Source of the DNA: Candidatus Woesearchaeota archaeon
GTDB taxonomy: Archaea > Nanobdellota > Nanobdellia > Woesearchaeales > GW2011-AR9
Assembly: GCA_945861715.1 (NCBI GenBank)
Contig: CAMAVK010000001.1
Span: 1-64,000 of the forward strand
Direction: 5' to 3'
DNA: 64,000 nt
In this document: piece after piece, positions 18,048 through 27,219 of the stretch
How the letters are laid out: every line of letters begins with the position of its first letter
How positions within the stretch are numbered: the stretch's first letter is position 1
Position numbers and translations under genes: made by a program
Notes under the pieces: model-generated
What the model saw: the letters and a program-made list of their open reading frames with translations, nothing else
Database searches by the model: none
What the model was told of the DNA's origin: nothing

Positions 18048-19154
18048 ATGTACTCAAACCGTCCCATTATCATTCTCTCCCTTTCCTTCGGCCTCATATT
18101 CCTCGGTTTCAACGGCATCCAACAATACGTAACCACCTATTTCTCCTCATTAAACAACCCGCATCTCGGTTTCATCTCCCTCCTCCTCATCTACCTCTTC
18201 TTCATGATCTCATCCCCTTTCTCACTCTCAATAAGAAATAAAATCGGAACCAAAACATCCTTAATAGGAGCCGCCACATTATACGCAACCTACATCCTCT
18301 CACTCCTCTACCCATCCCAATTCTTAATCCTCTTATCAAGTACACTTCTAGGAATAGCAGCAGGGCTCTTATGGACATCGCAAGGCACCTACCTCTTAGA
18401 CGCAAGCAATAAAGTTGATTACGGAAAAAACGCAGGCATCTTCACAACCATCTGGGCCGCAGGCGCAGGACTTGGAATACTTCTCTTTGGCTACATAACA
18501 GCAACCACATCCTTTACAACAACCATCATTATCTACGCAACAATCACGATAGCAGGAACACTCCTACTCACACTACTACCAAAAACTCACACCCAAACCA
18601 GCACCCAAATAAAAGAAAAAATCAAACGACCAACACCACAAATAATCAAAATAGGCCTCATCAACATCCTCTTCATGATCATCTTTGGCCTAGTAATCGG
18701 CTCCCTCCCCATTGCCTTAGCAAACCATTTTACAATCAAAGTAATTGGAATCCTTGGAAGCTTCTCATTCATCTCAGCCGTACTATTCTCCTATTACAGT
18801 GGAAAAATATCAGATAAAATAGGAAGAAAAAAACTCCTATTAATCTCGTTAATCACATCCCTTCTCGGACTTCTCCTCATGCTAACCAACACCCCAACTC
18901 TCCTAATTTTAGGAATAATCCTCATCTCCCTCACCTACGCAATTGTAAAAACCATCATGCAAGCCATCCCCGGAGATTTCGGAAACAAAGAACAAAACGT
19001 ATCTTGGTTCAACGCATTCCAAAGTCTAGGGGTCGTCATCGCATTAATAATCGGCATCCTCTTCCAACCAACAATGCAATACATCTTAACAATCGCACTT
19101 ATCATCATCGGAACAGCAATCGCCTACCCAGAAATCAAACGCACAATAAATTAA
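18048..19154 (+). CDS. MFS transporter (UNC93-like)
   Basis: The protein has 368 residues and about eleven or twelve hydrophobic helices. The start resembles the UNC93-like branch of the major facilitator superfamily (IFLGFNGIQQYVTTYF, then GLLWTSQGTYLLDAS with NAGIFTTIWAAGAGLGILLFGYI). The loop between helices 8 and 9 carries YYSGKISDKIGRKKLLLIS, a good MFS loop motif (GxxxDxxGRKxxL). The length is slightly short for an MFS protein of twelve helices. A TATA box near 18016-18025 fits a leaderless start. The transported compound cannot be inferred; its isolation from neighbours gives no hint. Confidence 0.82.
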   Translation: MYSNRPIIILSLSFGLIFLGFNGIQQYVTTYFSSLNNPHLGFISLLLIYLFFMISSPFSLSIRNKIGTKTSLIGAATLYATYILSLLYPSQFLILLSSTLLGIAAGLLWTSQGTYLLDASNKVDYGKNAGIFTTIWAAGAGLGILLFGYITATTSFTTTIIIYATITIAGTLLLTLLPKTHTQTSTQIKEKIKRPTPQIIKIGLINILFMIIFGLVIGSLPIALANHFTIKVIGILGSFSFISAVLFSYYSGKISDKIGRKKLLLISLITSLLGLLLMLTNTPTLLILGIILISLTYAIVKTIMQAIPGDFGNKEQNVSWFNAFQSLGVVIALIIGILFQPTMQYILTIALIIIGTAIAYPEIKRTIN

Positions 19155-19209
19155 GACAACAAATCAAAAAAGATAACAGAAAAACAAACTATCAAAAACA
19201 AATAAAACC

Positions 19210-19995
19210 CTACTCTTCCCTCAAACACACAAACGCTTTCTTAATTCCAATCTTCTTCAAATAGGCAACCTCACCCATTTTTCGAGCAGCAGTAGCATAC
19301 GTATACGCCACGTATTGTCGAAGAGGTACTTTAACAAGACCTTCGCATTTCTTCTGCGATGTTCGCATCCCATAGCCAGTAGATTGAAATGGAGCAAGAA
19401 CACTTGGAGCATACAAATCCCACTCACGAAGTTTCTCTTCAAGTAGCGTCAAATTTTTTGTCATCAAACCTAACTCACAATGCGAATACCGTTTCTTCAA
19501 TCCCAAATAACACGCAATAAGTGCGCGATTATTATTTGCAAGCGCAAGATCTGTCATCTGATAATGTAAAAACATTTTCGTGGGATGTACTTTCTTCAAT
19601 TCCAAATAATCAAGGTGAACCAAAATGGGCAACACCTTCACCATATCCTGTTTCAATACAGCTCGTACGTCCCATACATGTCGAGCACCTAACTTTATCA
19701 ACTCAAGCACGCCAAGAGATCGTAACTTTAACATCCCCATTTTCACTGGACCAAATTTTGTCATATCACGAACATACCGACTTACATCCGGAACAATTGC
19801 ATATACTTCAGACATAAAATGACTATCAATTGCTGCAATGGCCTCTGCATCATTAAACACAAGAAACGAACCACGTGAAGCAACATACTCCTTCTTTATG
19901 AGTGCTTTTTTCGTACCTTCGCGAGCTCCATCAACAAAAAGTCCAACTGTGAAAGTCTCTCCAGTATTTTTCTGCGAATCCCTTGTAGATTTCAT
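19210..19995 (-). CDS. Uncharacterised protein of an oxidoreductase operon
   Basis: I do not recognise a family. The protein of 261 residues is soluble; its first part (FTVGLFVDGAREGTKKALIKKEY, SFLVFNDAEAIAAIDS) suggests an alpha/beta start with a nucleotide-like binding turn, and the middle is helical and rich in Lys, Leu and His. Its ATG overlaps the stop of the SDR-Gfo/Idh fusion gene by four bases (ATGA), so it is translationally coupled to it and is the third gene of an operon with two fused oxidoreductases. A role in the same sugar pathway is inferred only from this coupling. Confidence 0.72.
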   Translation of the reverse strand: MKSTRDSQKNTGETFTVGLFVDGAREGTKKALIKKEYVASRGSFLVFNDAEAIAAIDSHFMSEVYAIVPDVSRYVRDMTKFGPVKMGMLKLRSLGVLELIKLGARHVWDVRAVLKQDMVKVLPILVHLDYLELKKVHPTKMFLHYQMTDLALANNNRALIACYLGLKKRYSHCELGLMTKNLTLLEEKLREWDLYAPSVLAPFQSTGYGMRTSQKKCEGLVKVPLRQYVAYTYATAARKMGEVAYLKKIGIKKAFVCLREE

Positions 19996-21992
19996 ACTTT
20001 CACCTCTTTCTTCAAAGCGTGAGATTTATAGACCGCATCTAATAATTTTTGAACATTAAATCCATCCTGAAGAGTAACTAAATCTCCACCCTTTGCTCGA
20101 ACCGCATTAACAAAAGCCACATCTTCTTGGTAATAACCATCCCCACCTAATTCGAACTCACACGACTCAAACTCCTCCCGACAAATGACCGTGCGCCCTG
20201 CACTATAACCACCAGAGCCAGTCTTCAAATCAACAATAACCTGATCATCTTCAACTCGCATTGAACCATTTTTACCTATAACAGTAAGCCCAATAGTCAA
20301 TTTAGAAAATCCTTTCTCACTCCACGAAACACGCAACTTTCCCTTAACCCCATTTTTATAAGAGCAAGATATCGCTGCTTTATCTTCTACTTCAGAATAC
20401 GGAAATTCAAGAGTAGAACCAACTTTAGCAGGCAACCCAAACAATCGATACATCAAATAGAGCAAATGCGTTCCATGTAAACTAACACAGCCACCACCCG
20501 CCGTTTTCTTATCATAACGCCATCCTTTCTTACGTGACAACACTTGAGTAACATATGCCGTTCCTTCAAACGATTCAACTGTACCAAGAACACCTTTCTC
20601 AAGAAGCCGCACAACAAGGCCAACTCGAGAAGTATATCCCTGCATAAATCCCACAGCCGCAATCAACTTTTTTTCAGACGCAAGAGCTACAATCTCAGAC
20701 GCATGTTCAAGCGAATCAGCTAATGGTTTCTCAACTAAAAACGGTATCCCTCGTTTCACCACTTCACGAATCGTAGGCAACGTAAACGCCGGTGGAATAG
20801 AAATAATCACCGCATCCGGCTTCACCTCATCTAAAAAGAGAGCAAGATTACTGTAAAACGGTGCATGAATATGCAACGACCGAATTTGCGATCGAACTTT
20901 TGTATTAACATCAAATACTCCACACAACTGTGTAGAATCCATATGATTAACAAGTGATGCATGAAGTAGCCCCATCTTCCCAAGACCAATAATCCCCACT
21001 TGAATCTTAGAGCTATCTCGTCTACCCCATACTGATTGTGTCATCCCATCAAAAAAAGAGCGTGACGTAAAACCAAAGTCTTCCTGCGCTGATGTTAGCG
21101 AAATTGATGTCTCTTGCATCAAACCAAGTAGATTATCCGTCGTAACCGGTATCTTGGAAGTAACAAGAGACATACCTTTAATTCCACTATAAACCAACCG
21201 GTACGGAACATGAACAACTTTCTTTGACGTACCAAGAACACGTTGAATAGTAGAAATAAGCGAATTAAAAGTCAATCGTGTCCCACCTGCCAAATCATAT
21301 GTCTTTCCATATGTCGCAGAATTGAGCGCAATAGAACGCAACGCCACAACAACATCATCTACATGAACAGGTTGCATTTTATAGTTACCTGACCCAACAA
21401 TAGGAATAATCGGCAACTTCTCAACAAGTTTCAACACATTTGAAAACAATCCTTTAGAGCCAGGCCCATACACCAGCGTGGGCTTAACAATTGTATACTT
21501 TAAACCCTTAGCCGCAGGAATACCTTCAACTTCCAAGTCAGCAAGACGTTTCGTCTCCCCATATGCTCCTCGCCTGGCACGTTTAGTAGATTGAGAGCTA
21601 ACAACAACCAAATGTTTAACTTTATTCACTAGACATGCAGATATGATATTCTTTGTTCCACCCACATTAATAGCATAACTCGCTGCCGTCTCTGAAGGTT
21701 TCTCAGAAGTCTTAGCTGCCAGATGATATACAACATCAACTCCCTTTGTAGCGGCGATGCAAGATGACAAATCGGTGACATCACCAATGACATACGATAC
21801 ATTCAACCCACTCACATTTCCTTTTTTCGATTTATTTTGCCGAACCATCGCACGAATAGAAAAGCGAGCATCTTGTAACAATTCTAAAACCAAAGCCTGA
21901 CCAATAAAACCATTTGCGCCGGTAATAAGCACGTGAATAGAAGGTTTCGATGTATTAGACTTTTGGATAGATAACGTTGCCATATAATTCAC
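19992..21992 (-). CDS. Fusion of an SDR epimerase and a Gfo/Idh/MocA oxidoreductase
   Basis: Residues 15-330 form an extended SDR: VLITGANGFIGQAL for NAD, VVSSQSTKRARRGAYGETKRLAD with the Tyr-x-x-x-Lys pair, and PTLVYGPGSKG. Residues 331-666 form a Gfo/Idh/MocA dehydrogenase: VGIIGLGKMGLLHASL, AVIISIPPAFT, then FLVEKPLADS with the catalytic-region EKP. Both halves act on nucleotide sugars or sugar lactones in known families, so the fusion probably channels an oxidised sugar intermediate. It overlaps the upstream bi-domain gene by four bases and the downstream unknown by four bases, making a tight operon. The substrate is unknown. Confidence 0.85.
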   Translation of the reverse strand: MNYMATLSIQKSNTSKPSIHVLITGANGFIGQALVLELLQDARFSIRAMVRQNKSKKGNVSGLNVSYVIGDVTDLSSCIAATKGVDVVYHLAAKTSEKPSETAASYAINVGGTKNIISACLVNKVKHLVVVSSQSTKRARRGAYGETKRLADLEVEGIPAAKGLKYTIVKPTLVYGPGSKGLFSNVLKLVEKLPIIPIVGSGNYKMQPVHVDDVVVALRSIALNSATYGKTYDLAGGTRLTFNSLISTIQRVLGTSKKVVHVPYRLVYSGIKGMSLVTSKIPVTTDNLLGLMQETSISLTSAQEDFGFTSRSFFDGMTQSVWGRRDSSKIQVGIIGLGKMGLLHASLVNHMDSTQLCGVFDVNTKVRSQIRSLHIHAPFYSNLALFLDEVKPDAVIISIPPAFTLPTIREVVKRGIPFLVEKPLADSLEHASEIVALASEKKLIAAVGFMQGYTSRVGLVVRLLEKGVLGTVESFEGTAYVTQVLSRKKGWRYDKKTAGGGCVSLHGTHLLYLMYRLFGLPAKVGSTLEFPYSEVEDKAAISCSYKNGVKGKLRVSWSEKGFSKLTIGLTVIGKNGSMRVEDDQVIVDLKTGSGGYSAGRTVICREEFESCEFELGGDGYYQEDVAFVNAVRAKGGDLVTLQDGFNVQKLLDAVYKSHALKKEVKV

Positions 21993-24316
21993 TTCCTCTT
22001 TGCAGCTGTTACAAGCTCCGAAGAATCAACCTTTGGTTTATTCAATACAGGCTTTAATGAATCTCGTTTAGTAACACGCTTCACAGCTACATTATTACCC
22101 ACCAAATCAACGGACCCGCCACGAATTTGCTCAAGAGTCAAAAAACAAAGTTCCATAACCCTCAACGCGCGATCTATTGAAATCAACTTATTTTTCTCTC
22201 CTCGCAGTGCCTTCAAAAATTCATCATAATGTTCACTAAACCCTTTCTGTAATTTCCCACCCTTAGATTTACCATCTATCTCAAAACGAGTAAAATCAGT
22301 GATAACAGCAACATGTCCTAAACCAATAAGTTCAATACGCTCCTTATCCATTTCTTTTGAACCATCTTCACTATAATTTATGGTAGCAACAGACCCGCGA
22401 GAAAAACGAACAAGAACGCCAAGATTATTCTCCGCATTTATACCACCAGTACCCTGTTGAGCACAAGCAACACCTAAAATTTTAATTTCAGACACAGTAT
22501 CCCTAGTGATATAACTCAAAAAATCATAAATATGACAAAACTCACCAATAATACGTCCACCACCAATCTCAGGATCATACAACCAACCCTTTTGCAAATT
22601 CACTGTTGATTGCATTCGGTAATGAATATTTAATGAAACATCAACCTGATTACTCAAATTACCACTCAACTCACCACCTAAACGACCATTTAATTCAGGA
22701 CTCAAAGCAGCATTCATCTCAGAACGTACTCCACCATAAAACAACTCCTCCACATGTGAAGTAATCGGTGAAAATGATCGATTAAAACCGACGGTGAAAA
22801 CAACAGGATTAGCCACAAGTGCCGCTTTAATATCTTGACATTGCGCGCGAGTAAGAGCAAGCGGTTTCTCGCAAAACACATGTTTACCTGCTTTAATTGC
22901 CCCCACAACATAATCACGATGTGTCGAGTGTGGTGTAGCAATAACGACAACATCAATCTCAGCATCTGCCAAAATATCTTCAAACGATGACGCAACTTGA
23001 GGAATTCCATAATGCCTTGCAACCTTCGCAGCGGTATGACCCTGCTTCGTCAAAATCGTCTTCACAAAAAATTCTTTACGCTTCATCAATTCAGGGATAT
23101 GAACATCTTGTGCAAAATTACCCCCACCAATAATTGCCACCCCATAAGTATCCTTGGGTTTAATTTTAGGAACAATAACAACGGAACCCATCTCCGTTTT
23201 AGGTGCATCCGAATATTTCAATACCACACTAAGTGGCGCCATCCCATCCTTCACTTGCAATTGTGAATATGCGCTCTCAGCCAAAGAAAATTCCGACTCA
23301 AGATCAACAAGACCATCAAGAACAACTTTTTTCTCCGCAAGTAAGCGCAAAAACTCTTCCATATTCCGCTCAATAGTCCACCGAGCATATTCCAACGGTA
23401 AATCTACACCTTTCTCTTCATAAGATTTCTCATGACGACCAGGCCCATACGACCGAGAAATTAATACATCAACTTCTTTCTCATAAAACGGTGCGCGATC
23501 AATTTCTAAACCAACATGACCTACAATAACCACTTTCCCTTTCTTACGACACATCTGCAAAGCACTAGATAAAATTCCACTTTCTTCAGACTTCGCAGTC
23601 ACAATAACCGCGTCCACACCGCGACCCTTAGTAAAAGAAAGAACCTGAGATTCAACATTACCCTTTGTCGCATCAATTGCAAGATGAACAGAACTACGTT
23701 TTAAGTTTGCAGCTTTCGTATCAATCCCAATAACTTGGCAACCCGCTGCAAGTGCAACACGAGCAGTAATATTCCCGATCAAACCCATTCCATAAATCAC
23801 AACAATTTGACCAAAACTTACCTCAGCACGATGCAAAGCATGAATAGAAATCGCACCAAGTGTACTAAATGACGCATCCCGCATAGAAACACCTACAGGA
23901 ATTTTCGAAATCATCATCTGCGGAACGGCAGCATAATGAGCATGACTCGCATGACCTAACCCTGCACACGCAACTTTATCTCCAACACGAACAGATTGAA
24001 CCTGATCTCCTACTCTTACCACAACACCAGAACTAGAATAACCCAAAGGATGCCATGAAGAAAGCATGGATTTAGCAAAACTATACGTCTTCAAGATACC
24101 TTCTGTTTTCGCTTTCTTAACTGCAAGCGCAATCAAATCCTTTCGCTTAAAGGCCTTTTGTAATAATCCAACGTTTGTTGGTGCAAGTGACTTCGTCTCC
24201 GTTCCCACACTAATAGCAGAAAAAGTTGTCTGAACTAAAACCTCATGAGAAGAAATTTGCGGAAGTGGCACTGATTTAAGCACAGCTTTACCTTTGACAT
24301 TAAACACTTGCATCAT
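21989..24316 (-). CDS. Bi-domain oxidoreductase: zinc-type alcohol dehydrogenase fused to Gfo/Idh/MocA
   Basis: Residues 1-370 are a medium-chain dehydrogenase: LPQISSHEVLVQTTFSAISVGTE, GYSSSGVVVRVG, and the cofactor motif VVIYGMGLIGNITARVALAAG. Residues 390-740 are a Gfo/Idh/MocA dehydrogenase with AIIGGGNFAQDVH, VVVIATPHSTH and FCEKPLALT. This two-domain layout is known from polysaccharide clusters. The length of 775 residues matches two full domains. A TATA box near 24340-24349 lies about 27 bases from ATG 24316, so the operon of three genes starts here. Catalytic zinc ligands of the first half are not obvious, so its activity may differ from that of classic alcohol dehydrogenases. Confidence 0.87.
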   Translation of the reverse strand: MMQVFNVKGKAVLKSVPLPQISSHEVLVQTTFSAISVGTETKSLAPTNVGLLQKAFKRKDLIALAVKKAKTEGILKTYSFAKSMLSSWHPLGYSSSGVVVRVGDQVQSVRVGDKVACAGLGHASHAHYAAVPQMMISKIPVGVSMRDASFSTLGAISIHALHRAEVSFGQIVVIYGMGLIGNITARVALAAGCQVIGIDTKAANLKRSSVHLAIDATKGNVESQVLSFTKGRGVDAVIVTAKSEESGILSSALQMCRKKGKVVIVGHVGLEIDRAPFYEKEVDVLISRSYGPGRHEKSYEEKGVDLPLEYARWTIERNMEEFLRLLAEKKVVLDGLVDLESEFSLAESAYSQLQVKDGMAPLSVVLKYSDAPKTEMGSVVIVPKIKPKDTYGVAIIGGGNFAQDVHIPELMKRKEFFVKTILTKQGHTAAKVARHYGIPQVASSFEDILADAEIDVVVIATPHSTHRDYVVGAIKAGKHVFCEKPLALTRAQCQDIKAALVANPVVFTVGFNRSFSPITSHVEELFYGGVRSEMNAALSPELNGRLGGELSGNLSNQVDVSLNIHYRMQSTVNLQKGWLYDPEIGGGRIIGEFCHIYDFLSYITRDTVSEIKILGVACAQQGTGGINAENNLGVLVRFSRGSVATINYSEDGSKEMDKERIELIGLGHVAVITDFTRFEIDGKSKGGKLQKGFSEHYDEFLKALRGEKNKLISIDRALRVMELCFLTLEQIRGGSVDLVGNNVAVKRVTKRDSLKPVLNKPKVDSSELVTAAKRK

Positions 24317-24474
24317 CTAAAATAAGCAACCAACCCCGTTTAAAAGATTTATGCAAAAGCAAACACACCATCCCTCGATAAAATTCATGATAAAACACAA
24401 CCAAAACAAAAAAAAGCAGAAAATGATCCCTCATAAATCATAAAAAAGAAAGAAAAAAGAAAAAATATTCAAAT

Positions 24475-25293
24475 TTAACACTTCGAAAATGCTTTCAACT
24501 CATCAAATGTCAAGAACCCTACACGTCTATCAACTTCAGTGCCATTCACTTCAAGTGTCCACGTAGGTGTACTCCCAATATCTTTCAATTCACATAATTC
24601 AGTTTGTGGGTTCGGTCCATTAGGATGACACTCAACATATTGAACAAATGAAAAAGATTCTCCAAACAAGTTTTTCTGATTAATACAATGACTACAGATA
24701 TAAGAACCATACATCACTGCACCTTTTTGAGTTAAGCATTGCGCAAAATCATTCGTTTCAAGTCGCACTTCCTTACCCTTAAAATAGGCACTAAACAACG
24801 CAAACACAACCAGCATAATCACAGCATACACAACAACCTTCTTAACTGATTTCACCCACTCGAGTGCAAACTCAGATTTGCGATAATTCAGAACAGATAA
24901 CACCAGCAACAAAACCAATATTACATGAATTACCGTGCAAAACGGACAAATAACACCCAACACAAATTCAGCCCAAACCAAATAAGGAATTCCAAGAACA
25001 CCAACAATAGCCCACAACAAAAACGCTCCTTCCATATGTGCCTTTCCAACACGTAACAACATAACAAGCGCAAGAATAAACCAAATCAACCCAACAAGTG
25101 CAACAGGAACATAAAAAATACTGGAATAAATACTTGTATTAACCGTGCTACAAGAGATGGTGGAAGTAAAATCACACACTGACGTCTTCTCAGAAAAATG
25201 ACTATAAGTTAAATAGATAGAAATCAACATTCCAATAAAAACAAGACCAAGACTAACCTTTCGAATATGACTTTGATTCATAGTATACCCCAT
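24475..25293 (-). CDS. VKOR-family disulfide oxidoreductase fused to a thioredoxin-like domain
   Basis: Residues 1-150 are a four- to five-helix vitamin K epoxide reductase domain with the loop cysteines Cys40 and Cys48 (CDFTSTISCSTVNTS) and the membrane CPFC centre at 116-119. After a further helix the C-terminal part carries a thioredoxin-like CSHC at 200-203 with SYICSHCINQKNLFGE and the SSTPTW-like cis-Pro region. In archaea and bacteria, such fusions oxidise cysteines of exported proteins and pass electrons to quinone, thus acting as a DsbA/DsbB system. ATG 25293 is used; TTG 25299 and ATG 25281 are alternatives. The nearby glutaredoxin belongs to the opposite, cytosolic thiol system. 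Confidence 0.9.
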   Translation of the reverse strand: MGYTMNQSHIRKVSLGLVFIGMLISIYLTYSHFSEKTSVCDFTSTISCSTVNTSIYSSIFYVPVALVGLIWFILALVMLLRVGKAHMEGAFLLWAIVGVLGIPYLVWAEFVLGVICPFCTVIHVILVLLLVLSVLNYRKSEFALEWVKSVKKVVVYAVIMLVVFALFSAYFKGKEVRLETNDFAQCLTQKGAVMYGSYICSHCINQKNLFGESFSFVQYVECHPNGPNPQTELCELKDIGSTPTWTLEVNGTEVDRRVGFLTFDELKAFSKC

Positions 25294-25521
25294 TACCAAA
25301 AATATGATGTCCAGAAATACATCTTAAAAAACAAACGTATCACGTATCACATAGGCAATATGACAAGAATTAGAAACTCAAGTATTTAAGAACATTTTGC
25401 AACAATAAACCAATTAAACCAAAAAAAGCATTATAAACCAAATTCTAACCAGCTCCATAGTAGACATTTCCTTCCAACAACCTTGTCAATTGCAAGCAAT
25501 AGAGAATTTTGTCATGAAAAT

Positions 25522-25537
25522 ATATTGTATACAATAT
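25522..25537. promoter_or_regulatory. Perfect 16-base palindrome in the VKOR/glutaredoxin divergent region
   Basis: ATATTGTATACAATAT is a perfect palindrome about 90 bases upstream of the glutaredoxin ATG. The 326-base gap between the two divergent genes otherwise holds AT-rich sequence, a TATA box for VKOR near 25324-25332 and one for glutaredoxin near 25592-25601, and no convincing small gene. The palindrome may be a dimeric regulator site. Confidence 0.4.
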
Positions 25538-25625
25538 TCTCAATAGTATCTACTCATCACAATAAATCTATTAAAACACACCATATACCAAAACCTTTAT
25601 CAAGAACACTATCCTAACGTAAGAA

Positions 25626-25973
25626 ATGACAGTAAAGGTATACACAATTCCAACATGCCCATGGTGCGTCAAAGCTAAAGAATTTCTCATAAAAAACAAA
25701 GTTCAGTTTGAAGAGGTCGATGTAACCGAAGACCTCAAATCCCAACGTGATATTATTGAGCGCTCAGGCCAAATGGGAGTACCCGTTATTGAAATTGATG
25801 GAAAACTGTTTGTAGGTTTCGAACCAGCCATACTTGAAAAAGCACTTCTGAGCACCGCAAGGGTATCAAAAGTAGTAGTACACAAAACCACAAAAAAAGT
25901 AACTAAAAAGCCAAAACCAAAAAAAGAAAGTTTAGTCAAAGTTCAAAACCCAAAACTTCTACGTCGATGGTAA
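25626..25973 (+). CDS. Glutaredoxin with basic C-terminal extension
   Basis: The first 80 residues are a glutaredoxin/NrdH-like fold: VKVYTIPTCPWCVKAKEFL with the active CPWC at residues 11-14, GQMGVPVIEIDGKLFVGF with the cis-Pro and the glutathione/thiol-binding Gly-Phe region. The last 30 residues form an unusual tail rich in Lys and Pro (KTTKKVTKKPKPKKES), which could bind nucleic acid or a partner. The protein reduces disulfides in the cytosol; in archaea the reductant may be thioredoxin-reductase-linked rather than glutathione. It is divergent from VKOR across a 326-base region. Confidence 0.9.
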   Translation: MTVKVYTIPTCPWCVKAKEFLIKNKVQFEEVDVTEDLKSQRDIIERSGQMGVPVIEIDGKLFVGFEPAILEKALLSTARVSKVVVHKTTKKVTKKPKPKKESLVKVQNPKLLRRW

Positions 25974-26113
25974 TAACGGCGGTCTAAACCACGGTAAAAA
26001 TATTTATGTCTATTTTTTATTCTCAATAATCAAAATAACACAGTGCATACATCTAATCAGCAACCAATAATCAAAACGATGAGTATAAATAATCATAAAA
26101 AATTACAAAAAAA

Positions 26114-27022
26114 ATGAATTCCATTTCACAATATAAGAACATCATCATTCGCTCAATACTCTTTCTCACTATTGTTTATGTCATAGTCCCATATATTTAC
26201 AATCAAATAAGCCATAACCAAAAACCAACAAACTCATATGAACTCGCAAGTTTCGTAACATACACACTCATCCTGGTCATATTTTTCGGAATAAAATATC
26301 GAGAAAATCTAAAGAAAAACCAAATTATAACAATAACCAAAGAATCAATCCTATTTTCTCTCCTAGCAATCGTACTCTTCACAGCAGCATATCAAGCAAG
26401 TTACACACAAAGCACATTCTCAGCCACATTATTTGCTCTCTCAACAATCTTATATTTAACTGCCGCATGGTCAACTTCAGTTGCATTTTTTAGCTTACAA
26501 TTTTACAAAGAAAAATACATCAGTCTATTTTTTTTCACCATTCTAGTATACTTTTTTTTTATAATAACCGAAATACTACGTCAACTGTGGCATACATTAT
26601 CTATTACAACTGCAACTGTAAGTACGCACTTCCTCGCCCTTTTCTACCAAAATGTATCCTTTACGCAAACTACAGGCGACCCAACCCTCACAGTAAACGC
26701 ATTCCAAGTGATAATAGGACCAGCGTGCTCAGGAATTGAAAGTCTTAGTTTATTCATCGGACTCTTTCTTATGTTAATAGTCTACGAAGGAGAAAATATA
26801 AACAAAAAGAAAGCAACACTCATTTTCTTCCTCGGTCTAATCGGAACCTACATGTTAAACATCATCAGAGTAAGTCTTATAATGGTTGTTGGTCAAACAC
26901 ACCCAAAATTCGCGGTCGGCCTATTTCATTCACAAGTAGGATGGATTCTCTTTAGTACCTTTATTATTATTCTTCTGTTCTCTTGCTACAAATGGATGAA
27001 AATTAAAAAAACAAAAAAATAA
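26114..27022 (+). CDS. Archaeosortase/exosortase family protein
   Basis: The protein has 302 residues and about eight membrane helices. The family's catalytic set is present: Cys205 in GPACSGIES, Arg252 in LNIIRVSLIM and His272 in GLFHSQVGW, in the expected order near the C-terminus. Archaeosortases cut a C-terminal tripartite signal (short motif, helix, basic end) of exported proteins and attach them to a lipid. The substrates are normally recognised by a PGF- or PEF-like motif; none of the anchored proteins in this window ends with such a motif, so they are probably elsewhere. A TATA box at 26083-26090 lies about 28 bases before the ATG. Confidence 0.85.
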   Translation: MNSISQYKNIIIRSILFLTIVYVIVPYIYNQISHNQKPTNSYELASFVTYTLILVIFFGIKYRENLKKNQIITITKESILFSLLAIVLFTAAYQASYTQSTFSATLFALSTILYLTAAWSTSVAFFSLQFYKEKYISLFFFTILVYFFFIITEILRQLWHTLSITTATVSTHFLALFYQNVSFTQTTGDPTLTVNAFQVIIGPACSGIESLSLFIGLFLMLIVYEGENINKKKATLIFFLGLIGTYMLNIIRVSLIMVVGQTHPKFAVGLFHSQVGWILFSTFIIILLFSCYKWMKIKKTKK

Positions 27023-27219
27023 CCAGAAAGAGAATCAAAAACAAACCAAAGACAAAAATACGCCAATCAAACTCTAGAGAACTTTGCCTAAAAAATATTA
27101 ATTGTGCAAAGGTCTCCCTAATAAAAATTACATATTCAATTAAAAATCACCCATTCAAACCAAAATAAAAATCAATCTAATAAGCAATATTTAAAAAACA
27201 CCCTTCATATCCCCTCATT

